64,000 nucleotides of DNA, taken from Toxonevra muliebris (taxonomy: Eukaryota > Arthropoda > Insecta > Diptera > Pallopteridae). Where the stretch lies: the NCBI GenBank assembly GCA_963691655.1, contig OY829329.1, positions 68,836,822 through 68,900,821 of the forward strand, in the 5' to 3' direction. Under the pieces are notes generated by a model, which was given only the letters and a program-made list of their open reading frames with translations, made no database searches and was not told the origin of the DNA. Shown one piece after another: positions 51,161 to 62,763 of the stretch; the first letter of the stretch is position 1, and the number at the start of each line of letters is the position of its first letter. The translations under genes and the position numbers were made by a program.

Positions 51161-52911
51161 TCACTTCTTATTCTGAAGTACTTTGTCGACGTGCTCTTTC
51201 GCAGTGTGCGTTGTGTGAGAACCACCGGCATGTCGTGGCACACACGCCTTCATATTCACATTTTGCTTATTCATCCATGCACTCGGTGCATGTGGGAACT
51301 CATCCTTGCGATAGTAGCCCATGATGCCAGATTTGCGTATCGAGCCAAGCTCATATGTTATCAATGGACTTAAAATGGCCGAGGCATGAGCACTTGGCAG
51401 TCTGCCCACTTTAGCCTTCTCCATTGTACGCATTACACAATTTGTGTCACACGACAAACACGCTAGATCCTGCAGTACTTTAATACGTGCTCCGGCAGCA
51501 GCGCATTCATCATCGGTCGCTTCAATGTATTTCCTCAGTGTATCCTGCAAGAAGTGAATATCATGTTCAATTTTCTCCTTAAACTTTCGCAGAATTTCAT
51601 CGACCGATGCGAGACCGAGCGACGTACGCATATTCTCCATCATTTGTATGGTATTCTTTTCGTTGATGTTAATGAGCTTTCGGATTTCACAGAATTGCTT
51701 GTCCAAGCGGCACTGCATCTCTTGGACATGTTCAAGTGACACTTTACGCTGCAATTGGCTGTAGTCGGCTTTATCGGCCAGCAGTATCTCAACCTCAGTC
51801 TTATCGATTTTCTCGTCGGAAAGTTCTTCGATTTTAGTTGATATTTTCGAAATATTTTCCAAACATTGTGTTACTCTTGTTTCCAAAGTTTCTAGTTTTT
51901 CTTTCAAGCCTGACATTACAAATTTCGCCTCATGCATCTGCTCCTGCAATTCGGTCAGCAGTGTCGTTGTTCGTTGGCAATCTTGCTCCAGTATGGTTGC
52001 GGTTATTTCATTGATTTTATTTGTGAGTATACAGAATTCAGACTTTAGTTCCATAAGTTGGTCGAGCAACTTTTCCGGTGAATAACACAAATGCAAATCG
52101 AGCTCATATTGATCATCTTTCCGGTCTGGCCCGGGCAAAACTCCCGTGTACGAAGGCTGACTCTGTATTTCAATTGATTCTGATGGTTCATGTTCTTCGC
52201 CATGTTCTTCCTCTATTGAGAGGTCCGAGAGGTCGGATACCCCGGTTATGAAAATATTTCCAATGTAAGTGTTTTGTTTTTGTAGGGCAACAAGTTTCTG
52301 TGAGAGCAGTTGCAAGCGACTTATTCTTCGTGGACTTGCTTTACTCCCGGATACCACATTGATGAGAATACGTAACTCTTCCATTGCTAGCTCGAGCTGA
52401 TCTTTCATAATTGAAATACCTTTCATAATATCAGCGTTGCCTTTAATATCAGATTGTAAATTCACTTCGAGATGAGATAGACGATCGCCAAGTTCTTTCA
52501 GTGAAGACTTTCGCTCAACAACTCCATCCTCCACATCTTTATGTAATGAAGCTATTGAGGCTGCTTCCACTGCGGGTGCTTGTTGTGGTGGTGGTGATGG
52601 TGGAGGCTCTTCTACTGGAATCGGTGGTGGTGGTGGTGGCGGTGGTTCTTCTGCTGCAGGTGCAGCTGCTTCGGCTGGAGCTTCAGCCTCAGCTGCTGGA
52701 GCTGTTTCTTCTGTATTTGCAGGTGCATCTTCTTCATTCGGCTCTGCACCACCAGCCAGACGAACTGTATCGCTTGAACTATCTTTTGGTATCATTTTGG
52801 ACGCAGTTCTCGCTGACTTTCTAACATATCTATCATGTTCTGTACATCTAACGACCCTTTCACTTGCAGTATCTCTCATTGCTTCGAGTTTTCCTAGTTT
52901 TCCTGGGATGT
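51161..52911 (-). CDS. DUF4795 gene, exon 2 with stop
   Basis: Acceptor ttctttgtag| then ACATCCCAGG, giving NIPGKLGKLEAMRD in frame with the long open frame that ends ...KVLQNKK-stop. 1,751 nt. The first internal Met is residue 80, so an unspliced reading would miss the conserved N-terminus. Confidence 0.87.
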
Positions 52912-53188
52912 CTACAAAGAATAGTTAGATTATTATTTTTGCAATTGAAATGCTGTACATGACTCGATCGATCGAACGCTTACTTGAATCGCTACTCCGT
53001 TGCTTTTTGCTTTGATTCAAAATAATATACTCTTGCTCATAATTACTGCAGTCCACGGCATCATCAATTATATTCAATTTATCCGCAAATGAATAAAGTA
53101 ACACATGCAGCGCATAAAAATTCACATGTCCTGGCTCTGGGGAGCCAATAGCCAAATCTATAAGTTGTCTAAAGCTCAGTTGAGACAT
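51161..53188 (-). CDS. DUF4795-domain coiled-coil protein (QRICH2/C16orf96-like), two exons
   Basis: Exon 1 is 52984-53188 (ATG in ctaaaATGTC), exon 2 is 51161-52911, intron 72 bp (gtaagc...tttgtag). The joined frame gives 651 residues. Residues 1-60 (MSQLSFRQLIDLAIGSPE...VNFYALHVLL) resemble the N-terminus of C16orf96. About 127-183 is an Ala/Glu/Pro linker with a run of eight prolines. About 339-529 is heptad-rich coiled coil. The C-terminus holds a CLSCD motif (553-557), SPLITYEL and AGGSH (630-634), as in DUF4795 proteins. Mammalian QRICH2 is needed for sperm flagella; a similar role here is inference. The gene is in tandem with and upstream of Myo31DF, on the same strand. The frame is intact with no transposon inside. 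I do not recognise a Drosophila symbol. Confidence 0.85.
52984..53188 (-). CDS. DUF4795 gene, exon 1
   Basis: 205 nt, 68 codons plus one base. The start is supported by AAA before ATG and by the match of MSQLSFRQLIDLAI to the family N-terminus. Donor GATTCAA|gtaagc; the split codon becomes Asn with exon 2. Confidence 0.85.
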
Positions 53189-53884
53189 TTTAGTTGTTGA
53201 ATTTGCAGATGGTTAAAATACATAGAAGAAAATAAATGTACAATATTTAAAAGAAAAATATATAAACGAATGTTGAATTTTGTCTTGGTTTTGCGTCCAA
53301 AAAAGAAAAATATTGTTAAAAAAATGTCTGAAATTTTTGTTTTATTGTATTGATTGTTTGAATCGAAAATATTCTATTTATTTGAGTGAACGCGATGATA
53401 GCTGATATACTAATGTTTTTTGTTTTTTTGTGACAGTAAAAACTTATAAAGTTTAAGCAGAAAATATGGTGAAGGACGGACTTAAGACATTGAAATCGGC
53501 CGATCACTTCGAAAGAGAATCATGGTCAGAGAAAAATTATCTCTCGTTTTAAAAACAATCGACCAAACACAGTGATTGGTTGCGATTAACTCATGACCCA
53601 ATTTTCATATCCCTCGTTTGCTGCAAGATTGTCAAAACCACCTTCCAAAAACGTAGGTCTGTTTACCTGCCCTTTAAGTCAGGTGAAATTCAATATTTTT
53701 AAATTATCTAAATGCATTTTTAAAGACAGTGTATATAGAAATATTAAACATTGATGTATTTTTGACGAATTTTTAAAAGTTCCTGGTCGATTAATCGACC
53801 AGCAGCCCAATATGGGTTAAGTGAGAGGAACAAACTTTCAATACACGCAAAAGAAATAAAAGCTCAATTCCAACTCGTTAGGCT
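53189..53884 (-). other. 5' flank of the DUF4795 gene
   Basis: It should hold the leader and promoter. No clear initiator/DPE pair or TATA box picked out. Nothing else recognised. Confidence 0.4.
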
Positions 53885-53892
53885 GTGATTAT

Positions 53893-54091
53893 CAGTGTGG
53901 CCAACTTTTGTTTTTCAAAATCCGCTTAAATGAACGGGTATTTTCTTAAAAAAAAGTTAAATTTTTTTCCTTATAAAAGTGTGAGAAAACTCAATACATT
54001 TAAACTTTTTCACTTCACTTCACTTTTTTTCCGCTTTGAATTTTCTAAAAGCACTAAAATCAGCGGGAAAAGCGCTGAGTTGGCCACACTG
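53893..54091. mobile_element. hAT MITE, 199 bp, perfect 8-bp duplication
   Basis: CAGTGTGGCCAACT ends, inverted (right end agttggccacactg). GTGATTAT at 53885-53892 and 54092-54099. Interior A/T-rich, non-coding. It lies 0.7 kb upstream of the DUF4795 start codon. Confidence 0.9.
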
Positions 54092-54190
54092 GTGATTATA
54101 TTGAGAGAGACGAACACCATGAAATTGTTGTTGCACCAAACACAAAGAGCGAGTCTTTACTCACTCTCACACCGAACATGATATGCTCGC

Positions 54191-54835
54191 CAGTGTTGAT
54201 ATTTTAGGTGTAATCGTACATTTTTCTACCCTTTTTCAACTTCAAAGTACATTTTGCCGCACTGAAGCATTTTAGGTACAATTTGGAATTTTTACACTTT
54301 TACACCACATTAAAAAAAACGGAAATGTTGGAATCGTCCGTTTGATGAAATGTAAGTTATTCGTTTCTTAGTTTCATTGAAAGTACTTTGTTCCAAAATT
54401 TTAAGTCCATGATTGTTAATAATCGAAATTCATTGTCTAAGTTAATGAACTCAGAGTTATCAATTACGTTTGGAAAAAACTGCACCAATGGAATAATGAA
54501 TATTTCTAAAGCTATTTTTTCTGGATTCATTAACTTACACTTGTTTAACATTTTCATGTTTTCTTTCGAAGATCTAAGTTTAACTTGCTTAATAGTTTCA
54601 ATATAAAAGTTCAAACAATTCCTTTTAAACAAAACTGTTTTTTCTTTTCCGATAGAGGTGTTTAATAGCGTATATTCAACTTTACCACCAAAATATAAAT
54701 CGGAATTTTCCAAAGGATTATTTGGGTTTTTAAAAGAGTTTTTCATATTGGTTCAGAATACACAAATTTCCCGTTTCCCCAAGAGAGTTAAAATTCCTCA
54801 AAATTTTGTGAATTCCCCACAACTTGGCAACACTG
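54191..54835 (-). mobile_element. hAT element relic of family N with transposase fragment
   Basis: Left end CAGTGTTGATATTTTAGGTG; right end read inward CAGTGTTGCCAAGTTG. The left part matches 21173-21270. No clean duplication, though gatatgc occurs in both flanks. Contains the fragment listed next. Confidence 0.6.
54357..54746 (-). pseudogene. hAT transposase C-terminal fragment
   Basis: 129 open codons. The C-terminal half reads ...NPEKIALEIFIIPLV, FFPNVIDNSEFINLDNEFRLL, ...LKFWNKVLSMK; the N-terminal half has NNPLENSDLYFGGKVEY and LNFYIETIKQVKLR. The pattern P(N/H)...LDNE(W/F)R.L...FW..V and the FYIE..Q+..RF run are those of BED-type hAT transposases just before the dimerisation region. 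The start Met is not real: the upstream domain is deleted. Open by chance or recently decayed. Confidence 0.65.
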
Positions 54836-54892
54836 ATTCAGATATGCACAAGCTTCACTCAACCAGATATCTCTCGCCGTACAACACAATTG

Positions 54893-55364
54893 AAACCCCA
54901 TTTACAATGTAGCGAGGACGCGATGCGTGTTTCGAGGTCGATTTCGGAAAAGAGAGCACTCGTCGCTATTCTCGTTGTTCAATTTACAATTAAGCGAGGT
55001 TCGATTAATATGAAACAGCTGTTTAAAGTGTGTTTACTTAATTAAGAGTTACCAACATTCATTATCAAAAATTGTGTATATATTTTAAAATCAAGTTATT
55101 TTCAGGAAAATTTAATAAAAAAGATTATTTACTGGTTCAATAATTGTTGCACTAAGAATTATTCCGTTTTTCCACAGTTTTCTACTAATATACTTTAGGT
55201 TATATTTCATTTCAACAGTATGTAATACATCTGGCAGCTCTACATGTATGAACATCGCGTCTCGCTCGCGAGGTTTTTTCAAATTTTCGAAATTCACAGG
55301 AGAGACGTTTGAAAGACATTGAACACATCGCCTCGCGTTCTCGCTCCATTGTAAATGGGGCTTT
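54893..55364. mobile_element. MITE O with 35-bp inverted ends
   Basis: CCCCATTTACAATGTAGCGA (from 54896) against CCCCATTTACAATGGAGCGA read inward from 55360. Pairing extends through gaacgcga. 472 bp, GC-richer than the neighbourhood. Directly followed by element D copy 2. Confidence 0.75.
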
Positions 55365-55387
55365 AACTATGATTATGAAAAGCATTA

Positions 55388-56081
55388 GGCTGATGTTACA
55401 CAGTCAATGTTTTGCTGCCAATGTTTTCTGTTTTTACTCTCTTTTCATCGTTTTGTTTGATGCCCTGTTACACTATCAGTTTTTAGCTGAATGTTTTTTT
55501 TTAATACTTTTATCTGCAACTATGTTTTTCCAACTAAAAAGTATTTAATTGTATTTTGGAGTGAACGAAAATTCAACAATTGGAATGGAATTGGATGGTA
55601 AATAATTATAATGACAATATGAGATAATATTGGTGTAAATAGCAACAAATTATACAAAAAAATTACATTTTTATATGAAAAACACAGAAAAATAATCATT
55701 AAAATTAGCGAATGACTAAAAAAAGCTCCGCCACTTTGTTACTTGGCATTGAATTACCATGTTTTTATAACAATTATTTTTAAACAGCACTCAATTTCAC
55801 AAACAAACAAGAGCCAAACAACGCAAAGGGTGGCAAAGAAAAAAATTTAATTATAAAGTAGTAAAAAGTCTATTATTTTTCATAAAATATTAGTATTTTC
55901 CAATAAAATGCAACAGTGTATCTTCAGTAACCCCATTTTAATTGAAGTGATGCAAGTTTTTTCGTCAGTAAAAAAGTTTGAAGTGAAATGTGTTCAATCT
56001 CTCTTTTGCTCAGTGTTCATTTTTCAAAACAACAACAATTGCATTGTTTGACAGCAAAACATTGATCGTGTAACATCGCCC
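55388..56081. mobile_element. PIF/Harbinger-like element D, copy 2, with TTA duplication
   Basis: GGCTGATGTTACACAGTCAA left, GGGCGATGTTACACGATCAA read inward from the right. TTA at 55385-55387 and 56082-56084. Co-linear with 17003-17682. Both copies end in ttgacagcaaaacattga. No transposase. Confidence 0.82.
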
Positions 56082-56306
56082 TTAGGAATTTTGTAAATTA
56101 TATGGGTTAATTGAAAGTTAAAACAGCAGTTAATTCCACTGTAGAATCACACACTCTTAAGCTCTCTTGACTCTCTCTTAATTAAGAAAGCTTTCAAAAG
56201 CTTTTACACACAATGGTACTATAAAAAAAGCTCATGTTTGGCTATAATTGAAGTATGAGAAGCTTTTGGCACACATTCGGCGCCCCCTCCTGCACATATT
56301 CAATTT

Positions 56307-56398
56307 AACAGTTCGTCGTCTGAGTATTGATTTGGCATATGTGTATATAGGTATTCGTATACCTAAACGGCAAATCAATTCACAGGCGACGAACTGTT
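56307..56398. repeat. Perfect-looking hairpin, 28-bp arms
   Basis: AACAGTTCGTCGTCTGAGTA opens the left arm (56307-56334); the right arm (56371-56398) pairs with two or three mismatches, and the short loop also folds (tatgtgtata/gtatac). Tiny foldback element or conserved structure. Confidence 0.65.
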
Positions 56399-57439
56399 GC
56401 TGGTAATTTTTGCCGGCAGTTTTTATAAACTATGATGACAACGATAATAACAATAAAAATGTGTCAGACGATATAACGGTCTCGTGTGTGATAGACACAC
56501 ACATACGCCGCATCGCATCAACATCAACCAACGCGGAAACGGAAATAAAATAGCAAATGGCGCGTTTTTTTTTCTAATACAAAATTGTATTTTAAAGAAA
56601 CTTTACCAACGATTAAAGTATAAAGAATAAAAGAAAAGAAGAAGAAATTATTTAAAGAAAAATAAAAATATGCAGGCAGAGATAATTGTGAATGTATTTG
56701 AACAATTTAGGTTAATATTCATATATTAATTGTGCATAATTTTGTGCTAAATATCTAAATGTCTGTAGAAAAATCTTAGTATATGTAAATAGATAATCAG
56801 ACAAATGTGTTAATTGATTGTGAAAATGTAAAAAAAAAAAAATAAAAATAGAAAAATAAATATTGTAAATAAAATAAAAGTAGTCGTCGTTGTAGTCTGA
56901 AAATCACTTGCATTATTGAGAAAATTATTCAAGTGTTTTTTTTCTATTTACCTACTGATGATAAGTGAGATATTTTTCCAATTTCAAGTTTAAAATGATT
57001 GTAAAATTTTTAGTATAGTAAAACAGCAAACAAACAATAACAGACAATTAAATGAAATAAACAAATATTGTGGTAAATGAAACTAATGTGAGATATAAAA
57101 ACAAAAAAAAAATATAATAAATAAATAGACACGAGTACGAGTAAGTATTAAATGTTATTAATGTTAAATTATGAACATATGATTTTAAGCGTTTTTGCTG
57201 CTCAAAAAAAAAAAAAAGAAAAAAAAACAATAATAATTGATGAGCATAAATTACAATTTAGATTTTTTTAAGTACAAAAAAGTCAAAACGTTTGTTCTAT
57301 TTACTCCAAATTTCACTTTAGTGACTTAAATTGTCAACAAGAAAATCCTATTAATATTTCAATTTTCACACAAACCCACGAACACACACTTACTCACACA
57401 CCCACACACATAGAGAGAAGCATCCCAGTTGCACAAATA
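56399..57439. other. Intergenic stretch, nothing recognised
   Basis: A/T-rich with A-runs and a CACACA patch near 57.37 kb. Confidence 0.45.
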
Positions 57440-57790
57440 GTGAGCACTCCCCCCAAAAGAGTAATGATTTCAATACTCGAAATGAAGCAATCCAGGAGAC
57501 CAAATCTTTGTAAACGATATCGTTTTCGAGAGTTTGGCGAAACTTTTACTGACAAAACTATCACGACCGAACTCGAAAGCGATACCAAAATGACTGATAT
57601 GTCGCTCAGTTTGTGGCAATGTGGCAAAAAACGACACTCTCAAAAGATATCACTAGCAAAACTTTTGCGAGCCTTTTACGAGCCAGAGCAACCGTTTGTT
57701 GTCACCTTTTCTTATTAATTCTTCATTGCCATATTCCAGCTCTAGAACTTATCGTTTGCGAGCACTTTTACAAGCATTATGGTACCAAAC
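57440..57790. repeat. Dispersed repeat Q, copy 1
   Basis: Shares a pattern with 58940-59110: acc/actgtttgt(t/c)gtc, a T-rich stretch, then cttatcgtttgcgagcac / gtatcgtttgcgaacac. The same cgtttgcga/cgaaa words recur inside. Class unknown. Confidence 0.45.
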
Positions 57791-58935
57791 ACCACCAAAG
57801 CAGCCGGCCTCAACTTCAATAACAAACATTTAGAATTTTATGAAATTGTATTGGGAAAAATTTCTGAGACTAGCCGCCGCACTATTGCGTATTTGACAGC
57901 AAAAGCTGGCCAAAATTTTTGTTTATTCAAAATCAAGTTTTTAGCGTTCCGAGATGTTTTTTTTTTTCTTTGTAAAATGGGTGAAATTGGCTCGAAGCCA
58001 CGCCCACACACCATACAAGTGAAATTTCCAAAGCGTGATATCAGCTAAAATATAAAAATATAACCAGGACTCATGAAAAAAAACAACTTTAATCCCACAT
58101 ATATGGAAGAAAATCCTCAATTTCTAGACATATTTTGAAAAAAATCTTAAAAATATTTTCAAAGATTTTAAGTTTAATTTCAAAAAAATTGTATACCATT
58201 AGTACTTGAAGTACCTGAGGTTGAAGGTTACATCATTAAAAAATTATTCAAAAAGATATGTTTTTCTAAAATTGCTCTTCAAAGCACTGAAAAATTTCGT
58301 TTTGCCATTGCACCAACAACGAAAATACCGATATTTTGACAGCTCATAACTAAGATACTAAGGCAGATAGGACAACTTTGTGAAACAGAATTTTATCGTC
58401 TTTCATCTGATAGCCAAAAGTTCCATGTACTACATTAAAATCCATTTTTTGAATTTTGGCCAGAAAATGGAGTAAGATACCCTAATTTGCGCCGCCTCAA
58501 CGACGCTGCACTAGATTCTATTCAAATTCTTTCAACTTCATAATATTTTATCTCTTGTGAGAGGGGAAGTTTTGCCATATTTTTCAAAAAAAAAAAAAAA
58601 AAAACCCAAGTGCTCCCAAGTTTTAGTACGAAAATATATGAATTTCTTTCGAGTTTTGCTTTGTTTCTCGGTTCTTTTGATAACTTTGACGTTTTTGCAA
58701 AAATAAACGAAGTAAATAATTTTAATTTATACAAAAATTGTTTCATTGCAGAATCTTGAATTTTTCTTTTTTGGCAGTTGACAATATAAATAACAAATTG
58801 GATTATAAAACCAAAAATTAAATCATCTGCTTTTATTTTTCTTTTACATATTCTTGACGCTGGAGCTTGACGCTCTTATTGCGTTTATTCACTCAGATGA
58901 AGCTGGCGGTTAGAGGTCGGCTGCTTAGGTAGTGT
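57791..58935. other. Intergenic stretch, decayed repeat-like DNA
   Basis: 58.0 kb holds aagccacgcccac, like the ggtgccacgcccac words at 4.4 kb. 58.1-58.5 kb is moderately complex but unplaced. The rest is A/T-rich. Confidence 0.35.
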
Positions 58936-59205
58936 TTATACCATTAGGCGAATGATCATGCGACGCTTGTTCTTTTGTTGCTGTGCCGTGTGCCAAAGAA
59001 ACTGTTTGTCGTCTCTCTTGCCTATTATTGTTTATTTGTTATATCTATACTCACAAAAGTATCGTTTGCGAACACATTTGCGAGCACGCTTACGAACATT
59101 GAGCGAATGTTCAAGCGACGTTAGTATCGAGCCCGTTTCCGATTGTTTAGGCGAAAGTTCGCTCAACATTCGCTGCTTGGTTCACTGGAAATGGACGAGA
59201 CTTCC
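58936..59205. repeat. Dispersed repeat Q, copy 2
   Basis: Repeated gcgaa/cgaac words: tttgcgaacac, gcgagcacgc, gagcgaatgttcaagcgac, gcgaaagttcgctcaacattcgct. Inner part palindromic. See copy 1. Confidence 0.45.
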
Positions 59206-60019
59206 ATAGACTCGTTCTCCTTTCAAACCTGAGAAATAGCAATAACAAATATAATCGTCCAACGAATCACAACAAAACAAAACGTATAGACTTTTACAAA
59301 AACAACGTAACTAAAAATAACAGTAAACTTCTCTTGATATCGAAAACTTGGTAAATTGAGATTTCTTTTTTTGCTTTGCGAATTTTGTTGTTGTGTTCGC
59401 TGGTCGGAGTATGGAAGAGAAATGAAAGAGCAAATGAATTCCATTTAATTGCTCATTTTAAAAATCAAGAGAAGAGAGAGAGATGGTGAGAGCATTGCTC
59501 GTGTTCGTAAACGTTCCCTCTTTTATTAACCCTTTGAGAGGCTGGCATTAGTACTGCATACGCTACGACATGCAATGTTCAAAAGAACTGAAAAATGCAA
59601 GGGCTCTAGAGCAATAGAGAGTAATTTGGAGCCACTAATAGAAGACTACTCGTGCGATCATCCTAACTTCAACTGGGATGATATATCAAGGGTAGCATAC
59701 ACTCTTACATGCTGATTAAATTTATCCTTTTATAATAGCACTCACACATACACAATCACACAAACAACCCAATAATAGAAAAGTCGTTAATTTGTTTTTC
59801 GCATATTTGTGGAAAAATTTCGTCTTATTTATTTTTTTTTTGTTTTTAGATATGTATATAGAATTTCGTATCCGTTTGTATGTCTTTACTTTTATATGAT
59901 TTCTCAATTGACATTCGTCGAATTGTGCATGAATTTAGCGGCAATTAACTTTGGTGTTTTGTTTTAGTTAATCTAAGTAGCGAAACCTATACGTGCGAAG
60001 TTCGAAATACGAGTAATAT
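59206..60019. other. Intergenic stretch, nothing firmly recognised
   Basis: Some sequence next to 60.0 kb may be the 3' tail of the retrotransposon remnant. Confidence 0.35.
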
Positions 60020-60600
60020 TTATGAGTTTCTTCGGGGAAAAAGACACACTGATACAGAAAATGCATAACTGACTGTCAGTAAAGATAGTTATATTCGAAG
60101 TCCATCTTTGAGCCATCGTTAAAGATGGTAATACCAGCATTACCGAACTAGACTTCCAATCTTTCCTGGTTGGATATAGAGTTGGAATTCTAGTAACAAA
60201 ATCTAAATTTAGGGTCATATAATCCGTGACCACATCTAAGTCAGCTTTGATCCCATTTTGACTCCTCCGATTTATCTCACTCAAAATTGTAGAGTGTCAA
60301 TAATTTGCCGATCTCCACACATTGGATTCTCTCAGTCTGAGAGAAGCTCCTCTTGCGGCACAGCCTTGAACAAACACCTGTAGCGGTAAGAGATGAAATA
60401 TCATATTCAGACCTTCCTGAGGAGCACAACTTACAACTTCTGGGATCTACAAACTGACAAGTCTCTGTACTTTTCCCATGCGAGCTTGGTTGCTCTTCTT
60501 ACCCATCGCCTTCCACCAGACGAGGGGTCCATAGGTGATGATGGGTCGAATGATTGTACTGTACATTCCATGAATAACGTACGGTGACAAACCTCAACTT
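60020..60600 (-). pseudogene. Non-LTR retrotransposon ORF2 remnant (end of RT to RNase H start)
   Basis: The minus strand reads GMYSTIIRPIITYGPLVWW, KKSNQARMGKVQRLVSL, stop, APQEGLNMIFHLLPLQVF, QGCAARGASLRLRESNVW, stop, ...RKDW. After a frameshift it gives ...GITIFNDGSKM, where the Asp of NDGSKM is the first RNase H catalytic position. The order (region after the RT palm, then RNase H) is that of jockey/R1/I-group LINE ORF2 proteins. Stops and a frameshift show it is dead; the upstream RT and endonuclease are absent. Confidence 0.82.
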
Positions 60601-62759
60601 TTCCCAAAGGTTCTTTTAGAGAAATCTAAACTCCAATGTCCATGATCGGAAATTAGATTTATTTTTTCTGATTTGTATTGACTGCGCTTGATAGTTTTTA
60701 TAGTATGGAATAATTTCTTTTTGAAGTAAAACTTCTTTGGCGGCATTTTGAAGTTTCTTTGAGACTAAACGGGAACGGCAAGGTTAATGGTGCTAACGAA
60801 AGTGCCTAAATTTTGATTTCATTTGCAGCCAACTGCACATGCATGTAAGGGACAAGAGTATGCCATCTGTATGCCAGTATATTATGCGAGAATACGCCAT
60901 CTGTATGTCAAAAGTTATTGCTGTTATAACTCTTTCATAATATGGAAATGAAATAAATAAATTAAATGTTATTAATTGATATTAAATATCTTTTTCATAC
61001 ACCAATTAAGCGGAATAGGATGAACGAATTGGGTTGAACTGTAATTTTTCAGTACTTTTCAATAGCTGGGCGCTAATAAAGAAATCTAACACTTGATTTA
61101 CTTATTTTTTTTTTTTACAAATGAAATTATTTTATTGTCAAAGCGTGAAAATTTTGCAATTAAATAATCAACAGGTTAAAAGTTGTAAAGCAAATTTACT
61201 TTACAATAACAAAATCCACAGAATTTCTTTTTACCCACACTTTATTCTGGTTCGAGCCTCTACTAAACTATTTGTCCCTGAGTAAAAGAGAAAATCAATG
61301 CTGCCTATTTATTATTTTATATGGCAACAAAAAAAAAGAGACAAGAGTCTCGTAGGCAGCGCATTCAATTGGCAACACTGATCGCAGAGAACAAAAACGG
61401 AAGATTGATATTTACCTCAGAGTGCATTATCTCAGTATATAAACTCTTCAAAATGGCATACACATACTATCTCGCTCACTCTGCTGCTATTTATATTTCA
61501 CTCCTAACGAGTGCATGTAATTTCTTTTTTTTTTGTATTTCGATATTCTTTATGCAGAGAAGCGGGTGGGGGGCCGGGCACTCAATAAATATAACTTTTA
61601 TAACATTTATACAAAAATTATGTATTATATTTAGTACCTAATAATTTGCTTAAATGGAAATATACATACATACACTATAAATGTATACACAGTAGCAGAT
61701 GATTAGATAACAAAAAAAAAAAAAATAAATAGAAACAACAAATAAAAACAACAAAACTAAACTGAAAAAAAAAAAATCACATAACAATAATAACAAAAAG
61801 CCAATTGTACTTGAACCTAAATAAATTAACCAAAAAATAATAACACAAAATAAAAAAAAAATTTGTACACGAAAATTTTAATTGAAGTATAAAAAAAAAT
61901 AATAATACTATAGGAATGAGAAATATAGTAGAATTAAATAATAAAATTATTCGTCATAACAATTGATATATGAAATTGTATTAGAATTAGAAAACATCAA
62001 TCAATATTTCAAGTAACATTGAAGGAACGAAAGCGAAAAACTTAAAAGCACAAATACATAAACCGAAGATGCTAATATTTTGCATATGCTTCTATGCATG
62101 TATGCTTTCATGTTTGACCGTGTTCATGTTCTTTTATGTGTTGGTGTACACGCTTAAGTGATGAAATATTTACCTTACTTAAGTTTAACACTAGTCAGCA
62201 AAGTGAAAAAAGCGTATTGGTTTTCATATTATTCAATTAGAGCTAAAGCATGAAATTCTTATAATTTTAATCAAAAATGTCTTCAAAATAAGAATTTTTT
62301 ATAAACTTAAAAGTAATGATCAGAAGTAAGAGTTTTCAAATAACTTATTCTTTTTTTTTAATTTTAACTTAAACTATAAAGGAGGATAAATGTTGGGTCG
62401 CACAATCAAAAAGATTTCGTCGCCGTTCTGGCAGAATTCACTAAGTCCATTTTTTTGATTTCGGAAATTAAGTTAGTTAATGCAATGCAAGGTGCACTAA
62501 GAACACTGACAAAACTTAAAAAGTCAACAGATTGATACACACATAAGTATACGTTTTAAATGCATCATCAAAAATCGAATTTATTATGTCATTCGAATTA
62601 TAGAACCTAATTAATACGGATCCTACTTAAAAAATTAAATTGAACTTAGTGATTTTTGTTTGAACGACGACGATTTGATCTCACAGTAAAAAATATATGT
62701 CGGTTGAATTTTTGTCATCCTAAAAGTATGCATTTTTATAATAACGAATAAATGAAGCC
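60601..62759. other. Intergenic stretch, nothing recognised
   Basis: A/T-rich. It includes a GAAGTAAAACTTCTT near-palindrome at 60.72 kb and long A-runs at 61.7-61.9 kb. The 106-codon frame at 61321 has no family features. Confidence 0.4.
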
Positions 62760-62763
62760 TTAA

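Noticed and set aside
51191..52824. Plus-strand frames over 51.2-52.8 kb
   Set aside because: Antisense shadows of the DUF4795 gene; the Leu/Val-rich one mirrors its Pro/Glu/Ala linker.
54357..54746. Independent host gene of 129 codons
   Set aside because: The content is a hAT transposase segment inside hAT-like ends; no start context, splice sites or upstream domain.
59973..60284. Host gene of 103 codons
   Set aside because: It is a frame of the LINE ORF2 relic after an in-frame stop.
61321..61641. 106-codon ORF (MATKKKRQESRRQ...)
   Set aside because: Composition follows local A/T bias; it runs through a T-run and has no recognisable domain.
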